A DNA stretch of 64,000 bases from Poseidonocella pacifica (GCF_900111875.1 NZ_FOJU01000004.1:248001-312000), one strand, 5' to 3'; shown: positions 55,519 to 63,942, counted from the stretch's first letter. A program made the numbers and translations. Notes: generated by a model not told the origin, from the sequence alone.

Positions 55519-55740
55519 TCAGAAACCGAGACCTTCGTATTTCTTCTTGAACTTCGACACGCGGCCGCCGGTGTCCATCAGGCGCGAGTTGCCGCCGGTC
55601 CAGGCAGGGTGCACCGAGGGGTCGATGTCGAGCGACAGCGTATCGCCTTCGGACCCGTAGGTGGAGCGCATCTGGACAATGGTGCCATCGGTCATCTTGA
55701 CGTCGATGACGTGGTAATCGGGATGGATGTCTTTTTTCAT
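55519..55740 (-). CDS. rpmE: 50S ribosomal protein L31
   Basis: A 73-residue protein starting [19 protein letters not shown], with [15 protein letters not shown]. It lacks the zinc-binding Cys pairs of the C+ form, so it is of the zinc-independent pattern. It lies 11 bp after rplS at the end of the minus-strand ribosome operon. Confidence 0.96.
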   Translation of the reverse strand: MKKDIHPDYHVIDVKMTDGTIVQMRSTYGSEGDTLSLDIDPSVHPAWTGGNSRLMDTGGRVSKFKKKYEGLGF

Positions 55741-55751
55741 CAGTCCGGTCC

Positions 55752-56135
55752 TTACGCTTCGGCGCCAGATTTGGGCTTGTAGTTTGTGACCTCTGCGATC
55801 CGTGCGGACTTGCCGCGACGCTCACGCAGATAGTAGAGCTTGGCGCGACGCACACGGCCACGGCGCACTACGGTGATGCTTTCGATGTTGGTCGAGTAGA
55901 GCGGGAAAATACGCTCCACACCTTCACCGAAGGAAATCTTGCGAACGGTGAAAGATCCGGCAACGCCATCGCCGTTCTTACGGCTGATGCAAACGCCCTC
56001 GTAGTTCTGTACGCGGCTGCGTGTGCCTTCGGTCACCTTGTAGCCGACGCGGATCGTGTCGCCGGCCTTGAAGTCGGGAATGTCTTTCCCGAGGGAGGCG
56101 ATCTGTTCTGCCTCCAGTGTCGCGATCAGGTCCAT
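55752..56135 (-). CDS. rplS: 50S ribosomal protein L19
   Basis: A 127-residue protein with [33 protein letters not shown] and [43 protein letters not shown]. It lies at the 30S/50S interface. It is 269 bp downstream of trmD, a much larger gap than elsewhere in this operon. Confidence 0.97.
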   Translation of the reverse strand: MDLIATLEAEQIASLGKDIPDFKAGDTIRVGYKVTEGTRSRVQNYEGVCISRKNGDGVAGSFTVRKISFGEGVERIFPLYSTNIESITVVRRGRVRRAKLYYLRERRGKSARIAEVTNYKPKSGAEA

Positions 56136-56404
56136 CTGATCTCTCCTATGCTGCTTGCGGTTTATCCCGCAAAGTTCTGCGCGCCTCAGAGCTCTCGGTC
56201 TTCTTCCGGGTCCCCGCCAATGCGAGCCCGCCAGAGATCAGGTCGTCGTTCCTTCTTGTGTCCCTGCTTTGCCCTCATGCGCCCGGATCTGCGATCAGAA
56301 GAGGCCCGCGATGGATGGGAGCGGACAAAACAAAGATACCCGACTCGGTTTCCCGCTCAGGCTGGGGCGCTGATATCCAAGATGGGTCAGTCTGGCAAGG
56401 GGTT

Positions 56405-57205
56405 TCAGCCCTTGGAGCGTGCCTCATGCGCGGCCCAGAGATCGGGGCGGCGGGCACGGGTGAGGCCTTCGGACTGGGCGCGTCGCCATGCGTCGATCTT
56501 GCCATGGTGCCCGGACATGAGCACTTCGGGGATCGCGCGGCCCTGCCATTCGGCGGGGCGGGTATATTGCGGATGCTCCAGCAACCCATTGGAGAAGCTC
56601 TCCGCCTCGGTGCTCTGAGCGTTGCCCAAGACCCCGGGGCGCAGTCGCACTGTCGCATCGATCAAGGCCTGAGCCGCAATCTCTCCACCCGTCAGGATGA
56701 AATCGCCGAGCGAGACCTCCAGAACATCGTAGTGATCGAGCACCCGCTGATCCACGCCCTCAAAGCGCCCACAGAGGATGGTCACCCCGTCGGCTTCGCT
56801 CAGAGAGCGCATCAAGGCCTGATCCATTGGTCGGCCTCTGGGCGACATGTAAAGCACGGGCCAGATCCCGCGTGCGCCGTCCCGCGCGGCATCGAAGGCG
56901 CGGCCAACGACGTCGGGACGCAGCACCATGCCCGCACCGCCGCCCGCAGGGGTATCGTCGACATTGCGGTGCTTGCCATCGCCAAATTCGCGCAGGTCAA
57001 TCGTTTCGAGCTGCCAAAGCCCCTCTTGAAGCGCCTTTCCCGTGAGCGAGCCGCCGAGGACGCCCGGAAACAGATCAGGGAACAAGGTGATGACCTTGGC
57101 CGTCCATGCGCCGTGCAGTTGCGGCGTGGGCGTAATCAGTTCCTGCGGCTTGATCGAGGGCCGGATGGCAAGCCGCCCGTGGGATTTGCCGGGCTTGTCG
57201 GCCAT
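56405..57205 (-). CDS. trmD: tRNA (guanine-N1)-methyltransferase
   Basis: A 266-residue SPOUT-class enzyme that methylates G37. Motifs: TLFPDLFPGVLG, MVLRPDVVGRAFD, LSPRG-like MSPRGRPMDQ, CGRFEGVDQRVLDHYDV, SLGDFILTGGEIAAQALIDA and LLEHPQYTRPAEW. An N-terminal extension of ~30 residues relative to E. coli precedes AWTAKVITLFPD. Its start shares one base with the rimM stop. Confidence 0.95.
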   Translation of the reverse strand: MADKPGKSHGRLAIRPSIKPQELITPTPQLHGAWTAKVITLFPDLFPGVLGGSLTGKALQEGLWQLETIDLREFGDGKHRNVDDTPAGGGAGMVLRPDVVGRAFDAARDGARGIWPVLYMSPRGRPMDQALMRSLSEADGVTILCGRFEGVDQRVLDHYDVLEVSLGDFILTGGEIAAQALIDATVRLRPGVLGNAQSTEAESFSNGLLEHPQYTRPAEWQGRAIPEVLMSGHHGKIDAWRRAQSEGLTRARRPDLWAAHEARSKG

Positions 57206-57705
57206 CAGAACAGCCCTTCGGGCGGGTCGATCACAATACGTCGGGCCGTAAGGTCGATGGTTGGCACCACGGCCTTGGTGAATGGGACAAACACTGTGGT
57301 CGACAGACCCGGGCCGTGGACCTCCAACAGATCGTCCGCACCGTTGTTCTGCACGGATTTCACATGGCCAAGCTCTTCTCCGCCGGTATCGAGCACGGAA
57401 AGGCCAATGAGATCAGCATGATAATATTCATCATCGGGAAGAGAGGGGAGGCGTTCCCGCTCGGTCAGAAGCTCGGCCCCGCGCAGGGCATCGGCCTCTT
57501 CCTTCGTCGCCACGCCCGACAGGCGCACCGCATAGCCGCCCTTGACGGGGCGAAGCAGTGTCAGGGTCAGGACGCGACCGTTCTCAAGCGTGAGCGGGTT
57601 GTAATCGGCTATGGCGGACGGGTCGGCGCAATAGCTTTTGATACGTACCTCGCCGCGCACCCCGAAGGCCCCGGCTATACTTCCGACAACGACCTTGTCG
57701 CTCAT
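57205..57705 (-). CDS. rimM: 16S rRNA processing/ribosome maturation factor RimM
   Basis: A 166-residue protein with [20 protein letters not shown] and, after the PRC domain, [16 protein letters not shown] and [28 protein letters not shown]. It assists 30S assembly near S19. The start at 57705 is taken because it overlaps the stop of the upstream small membrane gene (ATGA). In-frame upstream extension to 57759 would be non-conserved. Confidence 0.95.
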   Translation of the reverse strand: MSDKVVVGSIAGAFGVRGEVRIKSYCADPSAIADYNPLTLENGRVLTLTLLRPVKGGYAVRLSGVATKEEADALRGAELLTERERLPSLPDDEYYHADLIGLSVLDTGGEELGHVKSVQNNGADDLLEVHGPGLSTTVFVPFTKAVVPTIDLTARRIVIDPPEGLF

Positions 57706-57845
57706 GATCCCACTCCGACGCAAAGACCTGCAGCCATGCGCCCGCCAAGATCGCCGCAACGCTCCGCCGCCTGCTGGCGTTCGTAGAACATGCCGACGGT
57801 AAAGGCGAGAAGCACAAAAATTACGAGACGAATGAGGCCGAACAT
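57702..57845 (-). CDS. Small single-pass membrane protein (47 aa)
   Basis: A 47-codon frame starting [21 protein letters not shown]: one transmembrane helix (about residues 3-20), then [23 protein letters not shown] with two Cys. Its stop overlaps the rimM start by 4 bp (ATGA). The position between rpsP and rimM and the coupling argue that it is a real gene of unknown role. Confidence 0.75.
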   Translation of the reverse strand: MFGLIRLVIFVLLAFTVGMFYERQQAAERCGDLGGRMAAGLCVGVGS

Positions 57846-57857
57846 GGATCTGCCTTG

Positions 57858-57893
57858 AAAAATGGGCCGGTCCCGCGCGGGGCGGGACCGGCC
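57858..57893 (-). terminator. Terminator-like hairpin after rpsP
   Basis: A perfect 12-bp GC-rich stem (57865-57876 with 57882-57893) and a 5-nt loop; on the minus strand it is followed by CATTTTT. It would end or attenuate transcription from rpsP before the small membrane gene and rimM. Confidence 0.8.
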
Positions 57894-57903
57894 GATGCGC
57901 GAC

Positions 57904-58269
57904 TTATTCCGCGGATTCTTCGGTCGCGGGTTCGGCTGCTTTGGCGGCCTTTTCTTCGGCGCGCGATTTGGCTTTGTCGCCGGGCTCGCCCTTCTTGAGG
58001 TTGGCGCGCTCTTTCTTGGCGATCACGCCAGCCGCTTCGAGGAAGCGGGAGATGCGGTCGGTGGGCTGGGCGCCCTTGTCGAGCCAGTGCTGCACGCGCT
58101 CCATGTCCATCGACACGCGCTCTTCGTTGTCCTTGGCGAGGAGCGGGTTATAGGTGCCGACGCGCTCGATGTAGCGGCCGTCACGCGGCATGCGGCTGTC
58201 GGAGACGACGATGCGGTAGAAGGGGCGCTTCTTGGAGCCGCCGCGCGCGAGACGAAGTTTGATAGCCAT
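57904..58269 (-). CDS. rpsP: 30S ribosomal protein S16
   Basis: A 121-residue protein with [40 protein letters not shown]. The C-terminus has a Lys/Ala/Glu-rich tail ([15 protein letters not shown]) longer than in E. coli (82 aa), common in alphaproteobacteria. It lies 49 bp after the chorismate mutase gene. Confidence 0.96.
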   Translation of the reverse strand: MAIKLRLARGGSKKRPFYRIVVSDSRMPRDGRYIERVGTYNPLLAKDNEERVSMDMERVQHWLDKGAQPTDRISRFLEAAGVIAKKERANLKKGEPGDKAKSRAEEKAAKAAEPATEESAE

Positions 58270-58318
58270 GGTGTTTCTCCTTTTGAGGTCAGTGGCTTGG
58301 CGGGGTGTTGCCCGCCTG

Positions 58319-58615
58319 TCAGGCTTGGTGTTTCTCGTGGTGTTGGATGACTTCCTGAATGATGAAGTTCAGGAAAGCCTTGGCAAATTCCGGGTCGAGA
58401 TCAGCCCGTTTCGCCAGGTCTTCTAGCCGCGCGATCTGCGCGGCTTCGCGCGCGTGATCGGACGGGGGAAGGTCGTGCTCGGCCTTGAGTTTTCCCACGG
58501 CCTGAGTGTGCTTGAACCGCTCGCCAAGGGTGTAGACGAGGATTGCGTCCAGCCGGTCGATGCTCTCGCGGTGCTCCTTGAGAAGGCTCGCGGCGCGGCT
58601 TACCTGATCGCTCAT
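58319..58615 (-). CDS. Chorismate mutase (AroQ type)
   Basis: A 98-residue all-helical enzyme. Motifs: [49 protein letters not shown] and [18 protein letters not shown]. It converts chorismate to prephenate for Phe/Tyr synthesis. The start at 58615 matches the family; the frame is open to 58693. A GTATGAC repeat array and a C6/G6 hairpin lie directly upstream. Confidence 0.9.
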   Translation of the reverse strand: MSDQVSRAASLLKEHRESIDRLDAILVYTLGERFKHTQAVGKLKAEHDLPPSDHAREAAQIARLEDLAKRADLDPEFAKAFLNFIIQEVIQHHEKHQA

Positions 58616-58622
58616 GCCGGGG

Positions 58623-58644
58623 CCCCCCATGCCGAAAAGGGGGG
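58623..58644 (-). promoter_or_regulatory. C6/G6 hairpin covering the chorismate mutase RBS region
   Basis: CCCCCC (58623-58628) pairs with GGGGGG (58639-58644) around a 10-nt loop. In the minus-strand transcript the G-run that is the only Shine-Dalgarno-like element lies in this stem, 7 nt before the ATG, so folding could hide it. Confidence 0.4.
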
Positions 58645-58683
58645 TATGACATGCGTATGACTCGCGTATGACATTTGTATGAC
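58644..58683. repeat. Four GTATGAC direct repeats with an 11-bp period
   Basis: Exact copies of GTATGAC begin at 58644, 58655, 58666 and 58677. The spacer sequences differ (ATGC, TCGC, ATTT). The array is in the 108-bp gap between GNAT and chorismate mutase and is not a reading-frame repeat, because 11 is not a multiple of three. Confidence 0.9.
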
Positions 58684-58723
58684 TCCCTGGCATATCAACA
58701 GCTTGGGGTGGATCGGGCGGAAC

Positions 58724-59326
58724 TCAGTCAAGGGGCATCCCCTTCGGCGTAAAGAGCGGATCGATGTAGTTGGCGATCTCCATCGCGATGCCGTCGGCGA
58801 TCTGTCCCGACCGCAACGCTGCTGGCGCGGGATGGCGATAGACCACGTCATTGCCATCGACGGAGGCCGCCGATGTATCCCGCACCGCGCCAAGACGTTC
58901 GGCCAGCCGGATGGAATCGAGGTTCTTGGGGTCGATGTAGCTCACGGCGCCGTCCCACCCCATCTTCTCGTAGTAGAAGTGGCGGCAGGCATTCGTCGCC
59001 TCCAGCGCGATCCCGCGACCCGCCACATCGGGCCAGATGATCCAGGCAAGCTCGCGCTCCGGCCATTTCGCCGGGAACCATCCGCCCGCCATGCCGAGGG
59101 TCCGTTCGGTTTCGCGGTCGTGAATCATCCACATGCCGAAACCCCGGATTTCCCAATGGCCGATCTCGGCGGCATAGAGCATCCACGCCTCATAGGCATT
59201 GAGCGGGCCGCCCATGAACCGCGAGCGGTAGGAGGAGAAGGTCGCCTTGAAGTTCGGGTAATCGTCCGGCTCGGGGCCCCGCAGGACGAGCCGCCGGGTT
59301 TCCAGAACGGGGATGTCGATGCTCAT
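58724..59326 (-). CDS. GNAT-family N-acetyltransferase (third of tandem trio)
   Basis: A 200-residue RimJ/RimL-type acetyltransferase starting MSIDIPVLETRRLVLRGPEPDDYPNFKA. The acetyl-CoA loop is likely in GMAGGWFPAKWPERELAWIIWPDVAGRGIALEATNAC, which carries the R/G-rich A motif. It overlaps the second GNAT by 4 bp. The acceptor is unknown. Confidence 0.88.
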   Translation of the reverse strand: MSIDIPVLETRRLVLRGPEPDDYPNFKATFSSYRSRFMGGPLNAYEAWMLYAAEIGHWEIRGFGMWMIHDRETERTLGMAGGWFPAKWPERELAWIIWPDVAGRGIALEATNACRHFYYEKMGWDGAVSYIDPKNLDSIRLAERLGAVRDTSAASVDGNDVVYRHPAPAALRSGQIADGIAMEIANYIDPLFTPKGMPLD

Positions 59327-59835
59327 GGCGCCACCTCGGGGTGGCGCCAGATGCGCACATGCTTGTCCTCGATGGTCCAGTCAGCTTCGGGCACCGCGCC
59401 GAGCCGCCGGGCCAACGCTTCCGAGCGGTGGTTGTCGGGGTCGATCAGGCTGATGAGGCGCGTCATCCCAAGCGCGCGCGCGGCCCAGCCCCGCGCGGCC
59501 AGAGCGGCCTCATGAGCATAGCCATGCCCCTCGAACCCGTCAAAGATGATCCAGCCGATTTCCGGTTCCGGCCAGCCGTCGTGATAGCAAAGACCCACCC
59601 GGCCCGCGACCGCGCCGGTTTCGCGCACTTCGACCACGAAGAAGCCATAGCCGCGCAAGGCCCAGTGACCGAGGCCCGACAGAAAGCCGCGCCAAGCGTC
59701 GAAACGCGGGGCGATCCCACCGACAAAGACGTTGCGCGGCGATTGGGCAAAGGCGGCGAAAGCCTCAAAATCCTCTTCGCGGGGGGCGCGCAGGATCAGG
59801 CGTTCGGTCTCTAGTACAGGAATACGGAGCGTCAT
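59323..59835 (-). CDS. GNAT-family N-acetyltransferase (second of tandem trio)
   Basis: A 170-residue paralogue starting MTLRIPVLETERLILRAPREEDFEAFAAF; the acetyl-CoA region is PEIGWIIFDGFEGHGYAHEAALAARGWAARALG. The start at 59835 gives a 4-bp overlap with the upstream GNAT; an in-frame upstream extension lies inside it. Confidence 0.88.
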   Translation of the reverse strand: MTLRIPVLETERLILRAPREEDFEAFAAFAQSPRNVFVGGIAPRFDAWRGFLSGLGHWALRGYGFFVVEVRETGAVAGRVGLCYHDGWPEPEIGWIIFDGFEGHGYAHEAALAARGWAARALGMTRLISLIDPDNHRSEALARRLGAVPEADWTIEDKHVRIWRHPEVAP

Positions 59836-60389
59836 TTGGCGCGCGCCTCCTGTGCCTTGTACCATGCCTCATGCCGGTCGCGATGATGGCGCCAGATGCG
59901 CACATCGCCGACCAGCGGATGGCTGAAGATATCCTCGGGCTCCGCTTCGAGGCGGCAGGCAAGCGCGACGGATGCGTGATTGTCATCGGCGATGAGCGAA
60001 ATCACCGAAACCCACTTCTTCTCGCGGTAGAGCCAGTGGAGCACCCCGCGGGAGGCCTCCGTCGCATAGCCGCGCCCGTCAAAGCCGCGCAGCAATTGCC
60101 ATGCAAGCTCTGGCTCGGGCCAACCTTGGGGGAACCATGGGCCGATCAACCCGATGTTGACGCCGCTTTCCTTTTCGAACACGGCAAAATGGCCGTAGCC
60201 GCGCAGATGCCAATGGCCGATCATCGTGGCGAGCGACCACCAAAGCGCGTCCTTGTCATCGGCGGCGTCGATGAAGGTCGGCGCGCCGGGCATGAGATAT
60301 TGCGCAACGGCGTCGAAATCCGGCTCCGCCGGGGAGGCGAGCAGGAGACGCTCTGTTTCGAGCACGGGATAGCGCGGCGCGGAGGTCAT
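59832..60389 (-). CDS. GNAT-family N-acetyltransferase (first of tandem trio)
   Basis: A 185-residue paralogue starting MTSAPRYPVLETERLLLASPAEPDFDAVAQYL, with ELAWQLLRGFDGRGYATEASRGVLHWLYREKKW. It lies 94 bp after ffh. The three copies share the PVLETxRLxL opening and probably arose by duplication. Confidence 0.88.
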   Translation of the reverse strand: MTSAPRYPVLETERLLLASPAEPDFDAVAQYLMPGAPTFIDAADDKDALWWSLATMIGHWHLRGYGHFAVFEKESGVNIGLIGPWFPQGWPEPELAWQLLRGFDGRGYATEASRGVLHWLYREKKWVSVISLIADDNHASVALACRLEAEPEDIFSHPLVGDVRIWRHHRDRHEAWYKAQEARAK

Positions 60390-60483
60390 GCCGCACCCCG
60401 GAGGACGCACCGCCGCGCGGCACGGGGGCTGCCCGTGCCGGAAAGACGCCCGAGGCGGGCGGCCGGATATGCGGCGCGGTGGA

Positions 60484-61974
60484 TCACTTCTTGCGGCCGA
60501 AACCGCTCAGGCCGGGGGGCAGGCCGCCGGGGCCGCCGAGACCGGGCAGGCCGCCGCCCATCTGGCGCGCGGCCTTTTCCAGCGCCTTGGGGTCCATGCC
60601 CTGCGCCATGTCTTCGGGGGAGGGATTTCCGCCCTTGCCAAACATGCCCTTCATGGCCTGTTTCAGCATCCCGCCCTTGCCCATCTTCTTCATCACGTCG
60701 GACATCTGGCGGTGCATCTTGAGCAGCTTGTTCAATTCCGCGACCTCAAGCCCCGCACCCTTGGCGATGCGTTTCTTGCGCGAGGCCTGCAGGATCTGGG
60801 GGTTGGCGCGCTCTTTCTTGGTCATCGACTGGATGAGGGCGATCTGGCGGACCAGCATCTTGTCGTCGACGCCGGAGCCTTCCATCTGTTTTTGCATCTT
60901 GGCCGCGCCGGGCAGCATGGACATCATGCCCTGCATGCCGCCCATCTTCATCATCTGCTCAAGCTGGGTGCGCAGGTCGTTCATGTTGAACTGGCCCTTG
61001 GAGAAGCGCTTCATCATGCGCTCGGCCTGTTCGACCTCCAGCGTGGCTTGCGCCTTTTCCACGAGGCTGACGATATCGCCCATGCCGAGGATACGGCCGG
61101 CGATACGTTCCGGCTCAAAGGTCTCGATGGCGTCCATCTTCTCGCCGAGGCCGACGAAGCGGATGGGTTTGCCGGTGACCGCCCGCATGGAGAGCGCCGC
61201 GCCGCCGCGCCCGTCACCGTCCATCCGGGTCAGGACCACGCCGGAGACGCCGATCTTGTCGTCGAACTCGGTCGCGACGTTCACGGCATCCTGACCGGTG
61301 AGGCCGTCAACCACGAGGAGGGTTTCGCGCGGCGCGACCGCATCGCGGACCGCAGCGGCCTGAGCGATCAACTCCTGATCGATGTGCAGCCGTCCGGCCG
61401 TGTCGAGCATATAGACATCGTAGCCGCCGAGCGCCGCTTGGGTCTTGGCGCGCTTGGCGATGGTGACGGGATCCTCACCCTTGACGATGGGGAGGGTATC
61501 CACGCCGATCTGGAGGCCCAGAATCTGTAGCTGTTCCATCGCGGCGGGGCGATTCACGTCGAGCGAGGCCATGAGCACGCGCTTGCCGTCGCGATCCTTG
61601 AGCCGCTTGGCGAGCTTGGCGGTCGTGGTCGTCTTGCCCGAGCCCTGAAGGCCGACCATCAGGATCGGTGCGGGCGGGTTGTCGATCTTGAGCTTGCCGG
61701 GGTCTTCGCTGCCGGACAGGACGTGGATCAACTCGTCATGGACGATCTTGACGACCTGCTGGCCCGGCGTGACGGAGCGGGTCACGGACTGACCGGTTGC
61801 CTTGCCCTGTACCGCCTTGACAAAATCGCGCGCCACGGGAAGCGAGACGTCCGCTTCGAGCAAGGCCACGCGCACCTCGCGGAGGGCCGTCTTGACGTCC
61901 TCCTCGCTCAGCGCGCCTTGTTTCGTCAGCCGGTCAAAGACGCCGGAGAGACGTTCGGATAGATTTTCAAACAT
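60484..61974 (-). CDS. ffh: Signal recognition particle protein
   Basis: A 496-residue SRP54 GTPase. The N domain starts MFENLSERLSGVFDRLTKQGALSEEDV; the G domain has GLQGSGKTTTTAKLA, DTAGRLHIDQELIAQ and VLTRMDGDGRGGAALS; the M domain has the Met-rich MNDLRTQLEQMMKMGGMQGMMSMLPG for signal peptide binding, then a Gly/Pro-rich tail. The frame is open to 62097, but the canonical start is 61974. It targets nascent membrane and secreted proteins to FtsY. Confidence 0.96.
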   Translation of the reverse strand: MFENLSERLSGVFDRLTKQGALSEEDVKTALREVRVALLEADVSLPVARDFVKAVQGKATGQSVTRSVTPGQQVVKIVHDELIHVLSGSEDPGKLKIDNPPAPILMVGLQGSGKTTTTAKLAKRLKDRDGKRVLMASLDVNRPAAMEQLQILGLQIGVDTLPIVKGEDPVTIAKRAKTQAALGGYDVYMLDTAGRLHIDQELIAQAAAVRDAVAPRETLLVVDGLTGQDAVNVATEFDDKIGVSGVVLTRMDGDGRGGAALSMRAVTGKPIRFVGLGEKMDAIETFEPERIAGRILGMGDIVSLVEKAQATLEVEQAERMMKRFSKGQFNMNDLRTQLEQMMKMGGMQGMMSMLPGAAKMQKQMEGSGVDDKMLVRQIALIQSMTKKERANPQILQASRKKRIAKGAGLEVAELNKLLKMHRQMSDVMKKMGKGGMLKQAMKGMFGKGGNPSPEDMAQGMDPKALEKAARQMGGGLPGLGGPGGLPPGLSGFGRKK

Positions 61975-62367
61975 GCCCTCGGCCTCCTCAGCCGGTTTCG
62001 ATGAGCCCGCCCCAAAGATAGGGGTAAGCGGTGCGTTCCACAAACCATGCGCAAACCGGGACGACGTGCCAAACGCCGAGTGCCCCCGTGGGCGCAACGC
62101 GCTGACGGAGGTCGATCCCGGGCTATGCCCATGGGACCGGAAGCAATTTCACTTCCGGGAATTGGATGCGCGTGTAGACGGCAGCGGCGGGCGAGTCAAG
62201 CGAAGCAGGCGCTTGGGCGGGGCCATGGCGCCCAATGCGCTGCACGAACTGGGGCACAGACATCGGAGCCGAGGGAGATTCGAAAATCCGCCGGCGGGTT
62301 GCCCCGACCGGCGGACAGATAGTGTGGAGGTGAGGACGTGCCGCCGGGCGGGCGGGGGTGGGGCCGA
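61975..62367. other. Intergenic region between ffh and azoR
   Basis: 393 bp with no gene I can support. It holds a hairpin (62136-62142 with 62151-62157, CCGGAAG/CTTCCGG) in the ffh leader region and the azoR terminator. I find no SRP RNA-like sequence here. Confidence 0.6.
62283..62315 (-). terminator. Intrinsic terminator after azoR
   Basis: An 8-bp outer stem (62287-62294 with 62308-62315) continues through an inner CGGG/CCCG pair with one bulged A. On the minus strand it ends in TTTT, 53 bp past the azoR stop. Confidence 0.8.
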
Positions 62368-62952
62368 TCAGGCGGCGAGGTCGGCGACCTGTTGGCGCGC
62401 GGCATTCAGCGTGCCTTCGGGATCCAGCGCCATCCGGTCGGCGGCGACGATGTCCACATCCGTGACACCGATGAAGCCAAGCACGTGGCGCATGTAGTTG
62501 GAGGCGAAATCAACCTCGGACCCTGCGCCAACACCCCCCGACGCGACAGCGAGGATCGCGCGCTTGCCGTCGAGCAGACCTTTGGGGCCTTCGTCGGTAT
62601 AGCGGAACGTCACACCCGCGCGGGCCACGAGATCGACCCAAGCCTTGAGCGCCGCAGGGGCCCCGAAGTTGTAGATCGGCACGCCGATGACGATCACGTC
62701 GGCTGCGCGCAATTCCTCAATCAGGCTATCGGACAGGGCCAGGGCGGCCTTTTGCGCATCGTCACGCTGGTCGGCGGGGGTGAAATTGGCACCCACCCAT
62801 GCCTCGTCAAGCTGGGGCAGGGGCGTCTGGGCCAGATCGCGGTGGATCACACGGTCCGCGCCGAGACGCTCGGTGATGGCACCCGAAAGCTCCCGCGTTA
62901 CGGAGTTTTCGCGGCGGGCGGAAGCATCGAGGCGGAGGATGGTCTTGGTCAT
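62368..62952 (-). CDS. azoR: FMN-dependent NADH-azoreductase
   Basis: A 194-residue flavodoxin-fold quinone/azo reductase: ILRLDASARRENSVTRELSGAI, IGVPIYNFGAPAALKAWVDLVARAGVTFRYT, and GKRAILAVASGGVGAGSEVDFASNYMRHVLGFIG. It reduces quinones and azo compounds with NADH. The start at 62952 gives the family opening (MTKTILRLDASARR). It is divergent from the LysR gene by 108 bp, a common regulator/target arrangement. Confidence 0.92.
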   Translation of the reverse strand: MTKTILRLDASARRENSVTRELSGAITERLGADRVIHRDLAQTPLPQLDEAWVGANFTPADQRDDAQKAALALSDSLIEELRAADVIVIGVPIYNFGAPAALKAWVDLVARAGVTFRYTDEGPKGLLDGKRAILAVASGGVGAGSEVDFASNYMRHVLGFIGVTDVDIVAADRMALDPEGTLNAARQQVADLAA

Positions 62953-63060
62953 CGGAGGCTCATTTTGTTTGCTATAGGTTGCCCCACAAATGGTCCTTGC
63001 ATTTTCCAACGCAATCCGCATCTTCCCACAGGAAATGTTTGTCAGCGCACAGTGAGATCC

Positions 63061-63942
63061 ATGGACAACTGGGATGAAATCCGCACGGCCTATCAGGTCG
63101 CGCGTCTGGGGACGGTGAGTGGCGCCGCCGAGGTGCTCGGGGTTCATCACGCGACCGTCATCCGGCACGTGGATGCGCTTGAACAGCGGTTGGGCGTCAA
63201 GCTCTTTCAGCGGCACGCCCGCGGATACACCGCCACGGAGGCGGGTCAGGACCTGATGCGCGTTGCGCAGACGACGGATGACCAATTCAGCCAGTTGGCG
63301 GGCCGTATCAAGGGACGCGGCGAATCCGTGGGCGGCGAGTTGGTCGTGACCTCGCTCAGCCAGTTGTCGCCTTTGCTCGCCCCGGTGCTCGCACGATTTC
63401 GCGCGGAGCATCCCGAACTTATCGTCCGGTTCCTGACCGGCACCCGGCTTTTCCGTCTGGAGTATGGCGAGGCGCATGTGGCGATCCGCGCGGGCCGCGC
63501 CCCCGATCAGCCGGACAATGTGGTGCAGCCGTTCATTACCCAGCACCATGCCCTGTTCGCCAGCCCCGCTTATGTGGCGGAATTCGGGCGGCCCGAACAG
63601 GTTGAGGATTATGCCAAGCATCGCTTCGTCACCGTGGATGATCGTGCCACCCGCGCGCCGTTTCACCGTTGGCTCTGGGAGAACGTGCCGGAGGAAAGTA
63701 TCGTCTTTCGCTCCTCCGAAGAGCAGGCGCTGCAAGAAGCTGTCCGGGCGGGTGTCGGGATCGGCTTCATGCCGATCTGGGGCGAGGGTGAGATCGGGGA
63801 TCTGGAACAGGTCAGCCCGGCGCGGGAGGAATGGTCCGCGCAACTCTGGCTGGTAACCCATGTGGACCTGCACCGGACCATCAAGGTGCAAACGTTCCTC
63901 GACTTCCTGAAGGCCGAAGCCAAGACGTGGTCCATTCCGTGA
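63061..63942 (+). CDS. LysR-family transcriptional regulator
   Basis: A 293-residue regulator with an N-terminal winged helix-turn-helix (MDNWDEIRTAYQVARLGTVSGAAEVLGVHHATVIRHVDALEQRLGVKLFQRHARGYTAT) and a C-terminal periplasmic-binding-like effector domain. It may control the divergent azoR or the downstream transporter. The start at 63061 is used because the frame upstream (to 62338) overlaps azoR. It overlaps the next gene by 4 bp (GTGA). Confidence 0.9.
   Translation: MDNWDEIRTAYQVARLGTVSGAAEVLGVHHATVIRHVDALEQRLGVKLFQRHARGYTATEAGQDLMRVAQTTDDQFSQLAGRIKGRGESVGGELVVTSLSQLSPLLAPVLARFRAEHPELIVRFLTGTRLFRLEYGEAHVAIRAGRAPDQPDNVVQPFITQHHALFASPAYVAEFGRPEQVEDYAKHRFVTVDDRATRAPFHRWLWENVPEESIVFRSSEEQALQEAVRAGVGIGFMPIWGEGEIGDLEQVSPAREEWSAQLWLVTHVDLHRTIKVQTFLDFLKAEAKTWSIP

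Noticed and set aside
58299-58316. GGCGGG/CCCGCC stem between chorismate mutase and rpsP as a terminator
   Set aside because: Only 6 bp with no T-run on the minus strand; too weak to call.
60388-61530. 380-codon plus-strand frame opposite ffh
   Set aside because: The His/Leu-rich composition is an antisense artefact of the ffh M and G domains.
61975-62367. SRP RNA (ffs) next to ffh
   Set aside because: The conserved GGUCAGG...GGAAGCAGC-type loop is absent in the gap on both strands.
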